The translations under genes were made by a program, and so were the position numbers. A model generated the notes under the pieces. It had not been told where the DNA came from, ran no database searches, and saw only the letters and a program-made list of their open reading frames with translations. Of a stretch of 64,000 nucleotides of DNA, positions 42,063 to 50,609 are shown piece by piece. The stretch spans positions 62,001 through 126,000 of the forward strand of contig NZ_VCGW01000001.1 in assembly GCF_007671675.1 (NCBI RefSeq), given 5' to 3'. The first letter of the stretch is position 1. Every line of letters begins with the position of its first letter. Origin of the DNA: Marinobacter maritimus (lineage in GTDB: Bacteria > Pseudomonadota > Gammaproteobacteria > Pseudomonadales > Oleiphilaceae).

Positions 42063-42310
42063 GGTGATCTCCTATGAGTTATGGAATGCGGTACGCTGCA
42101 TTTACTACTCTAGACCAATCTTGATTAATGTCACAAAAAATAAATGGTTTTCACCTCGACTGTTTGTCATGCGATGGGTTTTGCCATCAGGTAGGGCATT
42201 TAATGTCATTGAGGTCTTTATGAATCACGCTACTATAAAACCAATTCGGATTTTGATTCCTGTATCGCGGTTTCAGTTTCGCAAGCCTTAACAATAATAA
42301 GGAGCTTTTC

Positions 42311-43993
42311 ATGGCAGTGGATTCCCGTAGGCAGACTTCCTTGCACTGTCTGTATTACTGGGCAGAGCTAAGCCCGGACAATTTATACCTTACCCAGCCG
42401 TATCCTGATGGCACAGTGGAAGACATTACCTGGAAGCAGGCAGCTGATCAGGTTTCGCGCATGGCTGCCCACATCAACAGCCTGGCATTGCCGGAGCGCA
42501 GCAATATTGCAGTGCTGGGCAAGAACAGCGCGCACTGGATCCTGTCGGACCTGGCCATCTGGGCCGCAGGGCATGTATCTGTGCCGTTGTATCCCACACT
42601 CAACGGTGAAACCGCTGCCTATATACTTGAGCACAGCGGAGTAAAGCTGCTGTTTCTGGGCAAGCTCGATGGAACGGCGGATGGCTGGAACGATATAAAA
42701 GGACATATCCCTTCGGACCTTCCAATTGTCTCTCTACCGATGTCGCCGCGAAATGATACGCCCAAGTGGCTGGACATTATTGCTGAACATCAGCCAGTTT
42801 CTCCTGAGTTACCCGATCCGGACACGCTCGCGACGATTGCTTATACCTCTGGTAGCACCGGTCGCCCCAAAGGGGTTATGCACAGTTTTCGGGCCATGAT
42901 GTCGGTCGCGGACGGTTTGCAGCAGATGTTCACCGCCTCATCAGACGACCGGATGCTTTCGTACCTGCCATTGGCTCACGTGGCAGAACGGGCGGCGGTA
43001 GAAACCCAGACGTTGTATTTCGGTTTTCATATTTACTTTGCCAATACGCTGGACACGTTTCAGCAGGATTTGCAGCGTGCCCGACCCACGCTGTTTTTCT
43101 CTGTTCCCCGACTGTGGATGAAGTTTTACCTCGGTGTTAACGCCAAACTACCGCCCAAAAAACAGAAATTACTGTTCAGTATTCCGTTTGTCAGTTCCAT
43201 GGTGAAGAAGAAGGTGCTCAGGCAACTGGGTCTGGATCATTGCCGTGCCGCACTTACCGGAGCGGCGCCTTTGTCTGAGGAAATCATCAGCTGGTATCGC
43301 AGCCTTGGGTTGGAGTTGCTTGAGGTTTACGGCATGACGGAAAACTTTGGCTACTCTCATGCCAGTCGGCCAGGACAGGCCAGAATCGGATTTGTGGGCG
43401 TTACGAATCCTGGCGTTGAGCATCGCATTGGTGACGGCGGCGAGCTCCAGGTAAGAAGCCCTGGCATGATGCTGGGCTACTATCAAAACGAAGAGAAAAC
43501 CCGGGAAGACGTTACCGCTGACGGCTTTCTCAAGACCGGCGATATGGGCGAAATCAATGCCGACGGCTATCTGCGGATTACAGGACGGGTGAAAGACCTG
43601 TTCAAAACTTCCAAAGGCAAATATGTGGTGCCTGTGCCTATTGAGAATCGGTTTAACCACCCTGCGGTAGAAGTTGTCTGTGTTGCTGGTGCCAACCAGC
43701 CTCAACCGTGCCTGATGTTATTGCTCTCGGAAGAGACACGAGCTGCGCTTGCGACCGGCAAGAGCCGGGATGAGCTGGAACAGGAGCTGGCGAACGAACT
43801 GAAAGCAGTGAACGAAACCTGTGAGGCCCACGAAAAAATTGCGTTCGTGGTTGCAGTGAAGGAGCCCTGGACCATGGAGAACGGAATGCTTACGCCCACC
43901 ATGAAGATCAAGCGCAATGTGATCGAAGACGTCTACAACCGTAAAATGGACGACTGGTTCGAGCAGAAAAAGAAGGTGATCTGGGAGTTCTGA
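42311..43993 (+). CDS. Long-chain-type acyl-CoA synthetase (AMP-binding)
   Basis: 560 residues with AAGGAGC before the ATG. Adenylate-forming motifs: IAYTSGSTGRPKGVMHS near 178, YLPLAHVAER near 218, LLEVYGMTENFGYSHAS near 335, and FLKTGDMGEINADGYLRITGRVKDLFKTSKGKYV near 410. It activates a carboxylic acid with ATP and CoA. The COG1022-like layout indicates fatty or other long acids; exact chain specificity is not readable. It stands alone and ends before a hairpin. Confidence 0.9.
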   Translation: MAVDSRRQTSLHCLYYWAELSPDNLYLTQPYPDGTVEDITWKQAADQVSRMAAHINSLALPERSNIAVLGKNSAHWILSDLAIWAAGHVSVPLYPTLNGETAAYILEHSGVKLLFLGKLDGTADGWNDIKGHIPSDLPIVSLPMSPRNDTPKWLDIIAEHQPVSPELPDPDTLATIAYTSGSTGRPKGVMHSFRAMMSVADGLQQMFTASSDDRMLSYLPLAHVAERAAVETQTLYFGFHIYFANTLDTFQQDLQRARPTLFFSVPRLWMKFYLGVNAKLPPKKQKLLFSIPFVSSMVKKKVLRQLGLDHCRAALTGAAPLSEEIISWYRSLGLELLEVYGMTENFGYSHASRPGQARIGFVGVTNPGVEHRIGDGGELQVRSPGMMLGYYQNEEKTREDVTADGFLKTGDMGEINADGYLRITGRVKDLFKTSKGKYVVPVPIENRFNHPAVEVVCVAGANQPQPCLMLLLSEETRAALATGKSRDELEQELANELKAVNETCEAHEKIAFVVAVKEPWTMENGMLTPTMKIKRNVIEDVYNRKMDDWFEQKKKVIWEF

Positions 43994-44008
43994 ACGTCTA
44001 ATGCAAAA

Positions 44009-44039
44009 CGCCGACGGATCCTCTTGAGAATCGTCGGCG
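44009..44039. terminator. Stem-loop after the acyl-CoA synthetase gene
   Basis: CGCCGACG (44009-44016) pairs with CGTCGGCG (44032-44039). On the plus strand it is followed by CTTTC; on the minus strand by TTTTGC. It sits between the synthetase stop and the convergent small gene, so it probably serves both directions. Confidence 0.6.
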
Positions 44040-44107
44040 CTTTCAGTCTGGCTTTTGGTTTCAGAGCTGCGCTATTGGCGCAGCTCTTTACGTATGCCCG
44101 GCTGGAA

Positions 44108-44299
44108 TCAGTGGCCACCCTGCATTTGGGTGATATCAGTTACTGCGGCAGCTTTGCGATTAAAGGAGCGCAGTTTGCTGCTCATGAATTGCATTGCCAT
44201 CTTTGCAGCCGCACGGGTGTGCTGGCTTCTCACCGCAGTACTGTTGTGGAGGATACTGGATGGTAGCGGTTGAACGGTTGCCATATGTCTTTGTGTCAT
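44108..44299 (-). CDS. Small basic protein, unknown
   Basis: 63 residues from the ATG at 44299, which has a near-perfect ribosome-binding site (AAGGAGGAAG) 5 bases upstream; a longer frame to 44419 is not needed. Composition is rich in Ser, Ala, Met, Gln and basic residues (AAAKMAMQFMSSKLRSFNRK). No membrane helix or known domain. It is divergent from the LysR regulator gene at 44440, which may control it. Confidence 0.55.
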   Translation of the reverse strand: MTQRHMATVQPLPSSILHNSTAVRSQHTRAAAKMAMQFMSSKLRSFNRKAAAVTDITQMQGGH

Positions 44300-44439
44300 A
44301 GCGACTTCCTCCTTGTCTGGTGAGTTGCTATTTAAAAATGAATAAAAGGGTTGGCCCGAATATACACAAATTATAGGGGTATTTTTTTGCAGCGTAAATA
44401 CGTTAAACTCCTTACTCACGTTGCAAATATGCAGTAACT

Positions 44440-45339
44440 ATGGACTGGGATTATCTTCGATATATACACGCTCTGGCAATAGGTGGAACCCTCGCAAAAG
44501 CCGGAGAAATACTGGGCGTTCACCAAACCACGGTTTTGCGCCGGCTGGACCAGATGGAAGAATCTCTGGGCGTGCAGTTTTTTGAGCGCAATCGGGACGG
44601 ATTGCAGCTGACGCCGGTGGGTGAGACTGCTTTTCGGAACGCGGAGAAGCTCGCTGTTGAGATGGAGAACCTCGAGCGCAAGCTGGTAGGGCAGGATGCG
44701 GCGCCCGTGGGTAAGGTACGCCTGGCTGCAGAGGACACGATGATGAGCGAACTGCTCGGATCGGTGCTGGCGGATCTGGTACGCGAGTTTCCGGATATTG
44801 AACTGGAAGTGCTCACGGATAACGACGTGACCAACCTCACGCACCGGGAGGCGGACCTTACGTTGCGCCCTGAAAACAAACCTCAGGCAACGTTGGAAGG
44901 TGAGAGGATCGCCGCGATTGAATCGGCTGTTTATGGCTCTGCCAGCTACTGCCGGCGCCACCGCAATATGGATATTGAAAACCACCCCGAGGACTGTATC
45001 TGGATTATCCCGGACGACACCTTCAGCCATCTGGCGACGGGTCGCTGGTATCGCAAGCACCTGAAAAACGCTACGTCAGTCATCCGTTGCAACAGCCTGC
45101 ACGCGATGCACGCGCTGGCTCGCTCCGGAACCGGTCTGGCAGTACTGCCTTGTTACCTGGGTGAGGGCACCAAAGAACTGCGCCGCCTGTCAGACCCCCT
45201 TGAGGGTGAAAGTGTCGACCTGTGGGTGCATGTCAGTCAGGACACGCACCAAATGGCGAGAGTTCGTATTGTGATGGAGTTCCTGGTGGACCGCCTGCGG
45301 TCCCAGGCGGCGGCCATCGAGTTCAGCCCGGCAGCCTGA
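44440..45339 (+). CDS. LysR-family transcriptional regulator
   Basis: 299 residues. N-terminal winged helix MDWDYLRYIHALAIGGTLAKAGEILGVHQTTVLRRLDQMEESLGVQFFER is typical. The effector domain covers about 90-290 (RLAAEDTMMSELLGSVL, LARSGTGLAVLPCYLGE). The TTVLRRL recognition helix is the variant seen in a subset of LysR proteins that end their helix with RR. The target is unknown; the divergent small gene at 44108-44299 is the nearest candidate. Confidence 0.88.
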   Translation: MDWDYLRYIHALAIGGTLAKAGEILGVHQTTVLRRLDQMEESLGVQFFERNRDGLQLTPVGETAFRNAEKLAVEMENLERKLVGQDAAPVGKVRLAAEDTMMSELLGSVLADLVREFPDIELEVLTDNDVTNLTHREADLTLRPENKPQATLEGERIAAIESAVYGSASYCRRHRNMDIENHPEDCIWIIPDDTFSHLATGRWYRKHLKNATSVIRCNSLHAMHALARSGTGLAVLPCYLGEGTKELRRLSDPLEGESVDLWVHVSQDTHQMARVRIVMEFLVDRLRSQAAAIEFSPAA

Positions 45340-45351
45340 GATGAACCTGGC

Positions 45352-46092
45352 TCAGCCGCAGAATGGCCAGAACTGATACCAGCGCCAGCACTGGAATTCC
45401 TGCTCGCAGGACATGAGCTGATTGTCGTACCGGAAGGCCCGGTTCTGAACTCTTGTCGCTAGAGCCGTTACTGCCGGCTTACGGGTAAAGGATTTTCGAG
45501 CGTAGCCGCCGCGACCCTCGTGGTATGCCAGGTAGAGCTCGCGAGGCTTGTGGAAGGCGATATCGAGCTCTCGATGAGTGAGATGGTTATACCAGCCCAC
45601 AAAATCCAGCGCGTATTCCATATCGGTACGAACCGTAAACAAACCGTCACCATTAGCCGCAAGATATTCCCCCCAGGCAGGGTCCAGAGCCTGGGCGTAG
45701 CCATAGGCGGTTGTTGGCCGGCGCCAGGGTATAAAGCCCCATAGCCGAGTTCTGGGTGGCTGGGCGTGGCTGCGAAACGAAGACTCGTAGTAAACGAAAG
45801 CCATCTGCGTGGCAATGGGCGTTCCCCAGCGTTTCTGGGAGTTGCTCGCGTAGTCATACCAGACGGTGTGCTCTCGGAAAATTTCGCACAGATTCTCGGG
45901 GTTAACGGGTGGATCCGGAGCCAGTAAGCTGAAGCGCAGCGTCGCCCAGGTTCCGATAATCAAACCCAGAACCGGAAGCCCGTACCATTTAACGCGGGAT
46001 CGCCATTGATCACGGCGCGTTTGGCGGCGTCGCCTGCGCGGTCGTGCCGGCTTCCAGAATTTTCCTACCAAACTGTCATCTCCGGAACCCAT
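45352..46092 (-). CDS. Lysozyme-like/SLT-type transglycosylase, membrane anchored
   Basis: 246 residues. A strongly basic cytoplasmic lead (RPRRRRRQTRRDQWRSR) precedes one membrane helix (about 38-55), so the catalytic domain faces the periplasm. SLT-like landmarks: YYESSFRSHA (Glu-Ser), TAYGYAQALDPAW in the place of GLMQ, and LAYHEGRGGY in the place of AYNAG. The family match is weaker than for the enzyme at 28332. It probably cuts glycan strands. Confidence 0.65.
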   Translation of the reverse strand: MGSGDDSLVGKFWKPARPRRRRRQTRRDQWRSRVKWYGLPVLGLIIGTWATLRFSLLAPDPPVNPENLCEIFREHTVWYDYASNSQKRWGTPIATQMAFVYYESSFRSHAQPPRTRLWGFIPWRRPTTAYGYAQALDPAWGEYLAANGDGLFTVRTDMEYALDFVGWYNHLTHRELDIAFHKPRELYLAYHEGRGGYARKSFTRKPAVTALATRVQNRAFRYDNQLMSCEQEFQCWRWYQFWPFCG

Positions 46093-46160
46093 GGATTGCT
46101 TGCTCAGGGGAGGGTGCGCGTGTCATAAACGCATCACCCACCAAACAGGATGATAATTAA

Positions 46161-46979
46161 ATGAAGCTTGGCACCCTAGTTAAACCTCTTTTAATCGCCG
46201 GCCTGTTTCTGGCTGGCCCCGTTATGGCTGCACCCACTGCTCAGCAGGTTTTGACTGCGTCGCCTATTGACGACATTGTTGATCGATACCCCGCCATGAT
46301 GAGCGAGGGCATCCGCGAGGGTCTGAAGCGCAGCCCGCAGCTGCCCCCCATGGTTGCTGATACTATTGGATACGTCGTTACCAACAGCTTTCGTGCGGCG
46401 GATATAGAGCAGCAGATTGTTAAAAATCTGGAGAGTGAGCTTTCCGGAAAGCAGCTGGAAGCGGTACAGGACTGGTATGACACCCCGGTTGCCCGGAAAA
46501 TTTCGGCGGCGGAAATTGCGGCCTCCGATCCGAGCGCCTGGAAGCAGATTCAGGCCAGGGCGGCGGAGTTGAACGAGAAGTATAAAGGTACAGACCGCGC
46601 CCGGGCTTTTGAGCGGTTTGATCGTGCATCCCGCGCCACGGAAAGCGCTGTGGATACCACCATTGCAGTGCAGCTCGGGTTGGCAACCGCCATGGCTGCA
46701 TTCAGCAGTGATTCAGCGAATTACGATGAGCTCAAGCAGAGCATAGAAAACCAGCGCGGAAAAATCCGCGGCATTGTTGAGCAGCAGGTGTATGACAGCT
46801 ACCTGCACACCTATGAAAAAATCAGTTCGCAGGAAATGGGGTTGTATATCGACTTTCTGGAGAGCGGCCCTGGGACTGCGTTTACAAAAACCGTTACCCG
46901 GAGCATTCAACAAGCCATTACCGATCCGATTGAATCCATCGGCAACCAGATGGCGCGTTTCCTCTCTCCGCAAAAATAG
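46161..46979 (+). CDS. DUF2059-containing periplasmic protein
   Basis: 272 residues with signal peptide at 1-23 (LIAGLFLAGPVMA). The C-terminal segment with TYEKISSQEMGLYIDFLESGPG followed by TAFTK is the DUF2059 hallmark (helical, ELxxxxxFYxSPxG-like). A related earlier half (LSGKQLEAVQDWYDTPVARKI) suggests an internal duplication of this helical module. Function unknown. It ends 34 bp before a strong hairpin. Confidence 0.78.
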   Translation: MKLGTLVKPLLIAGLFLAGPVMAAPTAQQVLTASPIDDIVDRYPAMMSEGIREGLKRSPQLPPMVADTIGYVVTNSFRAADIEQQIVKNLESELSGKQLEAVQDWYDTPVARKISAAEIAASDPSAWKQIQARAAELNEKYKGTDRARAFERFDRASRATESAVDTTIAVQLGLATAMAAFSSDSANYDELKQSIENQRGKIRGIVEQQVYDSYLHTYEKISSQEMGLYIDFLESGPGTAFTKTVTRSIQQAITDPIESIGNQMARFLSPQK

Positions 46980-47013
46980 GGCGGGTGCAGCACGAGCATA
47001 CTGCGCTGGATGA

Positions 47014-47042
47014 ATTGGCTCCTGATGCGATCAGGAGCCAAT
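47014..47042. terminator. Perfect 13-bp stem-loop between convergent genes
   Basis: ATTGGCTCCTGAT (47014-47026) pairs perfectly with ATCAGGAGCCAAT (47030-47042), loop GCG. It lies between the DUF2059 and ppiC stop codons. No T-run follows, so it could act as a bidirectional 3'-end structure. Confidence 0.6.
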
Positions 47043-47088
47043 CAACAATCCGCAGCAGGAGAGCCCCCCGCCTGTGGTCGAAGACCCC

Positions 47089-47367
47089 TTAGCTGCGGCT
47101 GGTTACTTCCAGAAGGTGATAGCCGAACTGGGTTTTTACCGGCCCGAGAACCTTGTTAACTTCGCCGCTGAAGACCACTTGATCGAACTCTGGCACCATC
47201 TGGCCGGGTCCGAATGAGCCCAGATCACCGCCGTTACGGCCGGACGGGCAGGAAGAGTGCTGCTTCGCTACTTCCGCGAAATCCTTGCCACCTTCAATTT
47301 CTTTCTTCAGCTCTTCACACTTTGCTTCGCTGTCTACCAGAATGTGGCGTGCGGTTGCCTGTGCCAT
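47089..47367 (-). CDS. ppiC: Parvulin-type peptidyl-prolyl isomerase PpiC
   Basis: 92 residues, the single parvulin domain without signal peptide, so cytoplasmic. Motifs: ATARHILVDSEAKCEELK, SSCPSGRNGGDLGSFGPGQMVPEFD, and TQFGYHLLEV. It speeds cis-trans isomerisation of proline bonds. The size equals E. coli PpiC (93). It is divergent from ybiT. Confidence 0.95.
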   Translation of the reverse strand: MAQATARHILVDSEAKCEELKKEIEGGKDFAEVAKQHSSCPSGRNGGDLGSFGPGQMVPEFDQVVFSGEVNKVLGPVKTQFGYHLLEVTSRS

Positions 47368-47549
47368 GGTAACTGTCCTTACATAAAATGAATGGGTACT
47401 TCAGAGAAAGAATGCTGCCCGTACCCTTCGCCTGAGGCAAGCCTTTTTATCGGTGTTTCTGCGGCCTCACGGTTATCCCTGCAAACCTGTACAATGCCGG
47501 CTTTATTTAGCCAGCGCGGCGCTGGCCCTCACATATACAGGTTTGTTTC

Positions 47550-49136
47550 TTGATCTCTACTGCCAATATCACCATGCAATTCGGGGCTAAACCCCTGTTT
47601 GAAAATGTTTCCGCCAAGTTTGGTAACGGCAATCGCTACGGCCTTATCGGGGCTAACGGCAGCGGCAAATCCACTCTGATGAAGATCCTTGGTGGCGACC
47701 TTGAGCCGTCTGCTGGCCAGGTTATGCTGGAGCCGAACGTTCGCCTGGGTAAGTTGCGCCAGGATCAGTTCGCCTACGAGACCTGCTCGGTCATGGACAC
47801 CGTGATCATGGGCCATGAAGAGCTGTGGAACGTTAAAAAAGAGCGTGATCGCATTTATTCGCTGGCGGAAATGAGTGAAGAAGATGGTATGGCAGTCGCC
47901 GACCTGGAAGTACAGTTTGCGGAGATGGACGGCTACACCGCCGAATCCCGTGCCGGTGAATTGCTTCTTGGTCTGGATATTCCCCTGGAACAACACGAGG
48001 GGCCCATGAGCAGCCTGGCTCCGGGCTGGAAACTCCGGGTACTGCTGGCCCAGGCTCTGTTCTCCGATCCGGACGTGCTGTTGCTGGATGAGCCCACCAA
48101 CCACTTGGACATCAACACCATTCGCTGGCTGGAAAACATTCTGGTAGCCCGCAGCAGTACCATGATCATCATTTCTCACGACCGGCACTTCCTGAACAGC
48201 GTGTGCACCCACATGGCGGATCTGGACTACCGTGAGCTGAAGCTGTTCCCGGGCAACTACGATGAGTATATGACGGCTGCCACCCAGGCCCGCGAGCGCC
48301 TGCTTTCAGACAACGCAAAGAAAAAAGTCCAGATTGCGGAGCTGCAGCAGTTCGTCAGCCGCTTCTCTGCAAACGCCTCCAAAGCGAAGCAGGCCACCTC
48401 TCGTGCGCGACAGATCGACAAAATCCAGCTGGATGAAGTAAAGCCGTCCAGCCGTATCAGCCCGTTCATCCGATTTGAGCAAGGCAAAAAGCTGCATCGT
48501 CAGGCCGTAACGATCCGGGACTTGACCAAGGGTTTCGATGGAAAGCCGCTGTTCAACAAGCTGAACCTGCAGGTTGAAGCCGGCGAGCGCGTAGCCATCA
48601 TCGGCCCCAATGGTATTGGTAAAACCACGTTGCTGCAGTGCCTGGCCGGTGCTTATGAGCCTGACAGCGGTGAGGTGAAGTGGACCGACAGCGCCGAAGT
48701 GGGCTACTACGCCCAGGACCACACGGCGGATTTTGCAGATGACGATACGCTGACTGAGTGGATGGCGCAGTGGACAACAGGAGGCGAGCAACTGATAAGA
48801 GGCACGCTCGGCCGTATGCTGTTCTCTGGTGACGACATTGGGAAATCGGTGCGGGTAATCTCCGGTGGTGAGCAGGGACGCATGCTGTTTGGCAAGCTGA
48901 TTCTGCAGAAGCCAAACGTGATGCTGATGGATGAGCCCACCAACCACTTGGATATGGAGTCCATTGAGGCGCTGAACCTGGCACTTGAGAACTATCCCGG
49001 CACGCTGATTTTTGTCAGCCACGACCGTGAGTTTGTTTCGTCACTGGCGACCCGGGTTATTGAGCTTAAGTCTGATGGTATTACTGACTTCAGTGGGACT
49101 TACGACGACTATTTGCGCAGCCAAGGCTACTTGTGA
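47550..49136 (+). CDS. ybiT: ABC-F ATPase YbiT-like
   Basis: 528 residues from TTG 47550 ([17 protein letters not shown]). Two ABC domains without membrane helices: Walker [10 protein letters not shown] (about 36) and GPNGIGKTT (about 352); signatures LAPGWKLR and ISGGEQGRM; Walker [14 protein letters not shown] and [12 protein letters not shown]; linker of about 80 residues in between. ABC-F proteins bind the ribosomal E site and adjust translation; the YbiT branch is widespread in gammaproteobacteria. The first signature is divergent (no SGG), as seen in this branch. A large inverted repeat follows the stop. Confidence 0.93.
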   Translation: MISTANITMQFGAKPLFENVSAKFGNGNRYGLIGANGSGKSTLMKILGGDLEPSAGQVMLEPNVRLGKLRQDQFAYETCSVMDTVIMGHEELWNVKKERDRIYSLAEMSEEDGMAVADLEVQFAEMDGYTAESRAGELLLGLDIPLEQHEGPMSSLAPGWKLRVLLAQALFSDPDVLLLDEPTNHLDINTIRWLENILVARSSTMIIISHDRHFLNSVCTHMADLDYRELKLFPGNYDEYMTAATQARERLLSDNAKKKVQIAELQQFVSRFSANASKAKQATSRARQIDKIQLDEVKPSSRISPFIRFEQGKKLHRQAVTIRDLTKGFDGKPLFNKLNLQVEAGERVAIIGPNGIGKTTLLQCLAGAYEPDSGEVKWTDSAEVGYYAQDHTADFADDDTLTEWMAQWTTGGEQLIRGTLGRMLFSGDDIGKSVRVISGGEQGRMLFGKLILQKPNVMLMDEPTNHLDMESIEALNLALENYPGTLIFVSHDREFVSSLATRVIELKSDGITDFSGTYDDYLRSQGYL

Positions 49137-49141
49137 GAAGC

Positions 49142-49248
49142 GGGGGCGCGGGTGGGGCGCTCCAAAAACCGCTGTGAATACGTCCGTGTACGCTTGGCTC
49201 CGCCATCCATGGCTCCGCACATTTTTGGAGCGCCCCACCCGCGCCCCC
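49142..49248. repeat. 27-bp perfect inverted repeat downstream of ybiT
   Basis: Left arm 49142-49168 (GGGGGCGCGGGTGGGGCGCT then CCAAAAA) is exactly complementary to 49222-49248. The 53-bp loop (49169-49221) contains a direct repeat GGCTCCGC (49196-49203 and 49211-49218) around CCATCCATGG-type sequence. It starts 5 bp after the ybiT stop. It may be a strong transcription terminator, or a copy of a genome-wide intergenic repeat family. Confidence 0.85.
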
Positions 49249-49291
49249 TCCCGAACTTTGGGGTGGCCGTGACTCAGTGAAGGAAACTGCT

Positions 49292-49855
49292 TTGGAAGAA
49301 CAATCAGTAATTGAAGCAACCAGAGAATGGGTCGAAGACGTTGTCGTCGGATACAACCTGTGCCCGTTTGCCAAACGGGAACTGGTCAGGGACCGGGTTC
49401 GGTTTGTTGTTTCCGAGGCTGATAACGAAGATTCATTGCTTCAAGCCTTGCAAACTGAACTCTTGCGCCTGGACGATGAACCGGAAACCGAAACCACGCT
49501 CCTGATTCATCCTCACGTATTGCAGAGTTTTGCGGACTACAATCAGTTTCTGGGTGCTGCGGACGGATTGTTAACCTATCTGGATCTGGAAGGTGTATAC
49601 CAGATCGCCAGCTTCCACCCGGATTACCAGTTTGCGAACGCTGAAGCGGATGCAGCGGAGAACTACACCAACCGTTCCCCGTTCCCTATGCTCCATCTGT
49701 TACGGGAAGCCAGTCTGGAAGCCGCGATTGATAGCCACCCAGACGTAGACGGCGTACCTCAGCGCAATATTGAACTGATGAACAAACTTGGCGCCGACAA
49801 AATGCGAGATATCTTGGCCGGGTGCTTGAAGGCAGTAGAGAACACAGGGGAGTAA
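49292..49855 (+). CDS. DUF1415 family protein
   Basis: About 187 residues from TTG 49292, which has AAGGAA about 7 bases upstream; GTG 49277 is an in-frame alternative. Pattern: REWVEDVVVGYNLCPFAKREL near the start, ETTLLIHPHVLQSFADYNQFL, and YQIASFHPDYQFANAEADAAENYTNRSPFPMLHLLRE, the body of DUF1415. Cytoplasmic, function unknown. It precedes the spermidine-synthase-like gene by 6 bp and the sirtuin gene follows, so three genes form an operon. Confidence 0.88.
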   Translation: MEEQSVIEATREWVEDVVVGYNLCPFAKRELVRDRVRFVVSEADNEDSLLQALQTELLRLDDEPETETTLLIHPHVLQSFADYNQFLGAADGLLTYLDLEGVYQIASFHPDYQFANAEADAAENYTNRSPFPMLHLLREASLEAAIDSHPDVDGVPQRNIELMNKLGADKMRDILAGCLKAVENTGE

Positions 49856-49861
49856 ACCAAA

Positions 49862-50593
49862 GTGGGACGTCTTTTCGAGCAGATTGATAGCCAACCCTCC
49901 GAAATCGGCGAAATCACACTCCGCCGCCGACGCATACCGGCACTGGGCGACAGAGACATTTTCGAAGTAAAGCTCGGCGAAGAATTTCTCATGTCCAGCA
50001 TGTTTGTGGACGCCGAAGTCGCGCTCTCCGATCTAGGATTGAGTGAAACCGAAGGCGACAACCTTAGCGTTGTCGTTGGTGGCCTTGGGCTTGGCTATAC
50101 CGCCGTGGCCGCGCTCAAGCACGAACGGGTCGGAGAGTTGCTGATTGTCGAGTATCTGGAGCCGGTTATCCGCTGGCATCAGCAAGAATATGTGCCCCTT
50201 GGTAAAGACATCAACGCAGATGCTCGCAGCCGCTACATTCACGGAAGTTTCTTTGATCTGGCCGTCACCGATCCCGAAAACGGCGGTTTTGATCCCGAAA
50301 CCCCGGGCAAAGAGTTCGATGCCATTCTCCTCGATATAGACCACTCGCCTCGTGCCTTGTTGAATGATTCCAACGCCAGCTTCTACACCACCGAAAATAT
50401 CAGCCGCATGGCCCGTCAACTCAAACCACGGGGTATTTTTGCCATGTGGTCCAATGAAAGCGAAGATGCCGTATTCATGGATATACTGCGGGATGTGTTC
50501 ACCGAAGTAGTCTGCCATGTTGTAAGCTTTTATAACCCATTCCAGAACAGAGAGTCTTTCAACACCGTTTATGTGGCCCGCAAACCGGGCTGA
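49862..50593 (+). CDS. Spermidine-synthase-like methyltransferase-fold protein (copy 2)
   Basis: 243 residues from GTG 49862. A short N-terminal beta region (GEITLRRRRIPALGDRDIFEVKLGEEFLMSS) precedes the Rossmann domain: VVVGGLGLGYTAVAAL, LLIVEYLEPVIRWH (acidic strand end), FDAILLDIDHSPRALL, and ISRMARQLKPRGIFAMWSNES. It shares the GGLGxG, the LLDID and the MW/YWS landmarks with the protein at 17512-18186, so the two are probably paralogues. Substrate unknown. Confidence 0.72.
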   Translation: MGRLFEQIDSQPSEIGEITLRRRRIPALGDRDIFEVKLGEEFLMSSMFVDAEVALSDLGLSETEGDNLSVVVGGLGLGYTAVAALKHERVGELLIVEYLEPVIRWHQQEYVPLGKDINADARSRYIHGSFFDLAVTDPENGGFDPETPGKEFDAILLDIDHSPRALLNDSNASFYTTENISRMARQLKPRGIFAMWSNESEDAVFMDILRDVFTEVVCHVVSFYNPFQNRESFNTVYVARKPG

Positions 50594-50609
50594 ATCAGCC
50601 GGAGTTTGT

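Noticed and set aside
41947..42291. 114-codon rightward frame after the Lrp gene
   Set aside because: No ribosome-binding site or family resemblance; the opposite strand carries a better-supported miniprotein.
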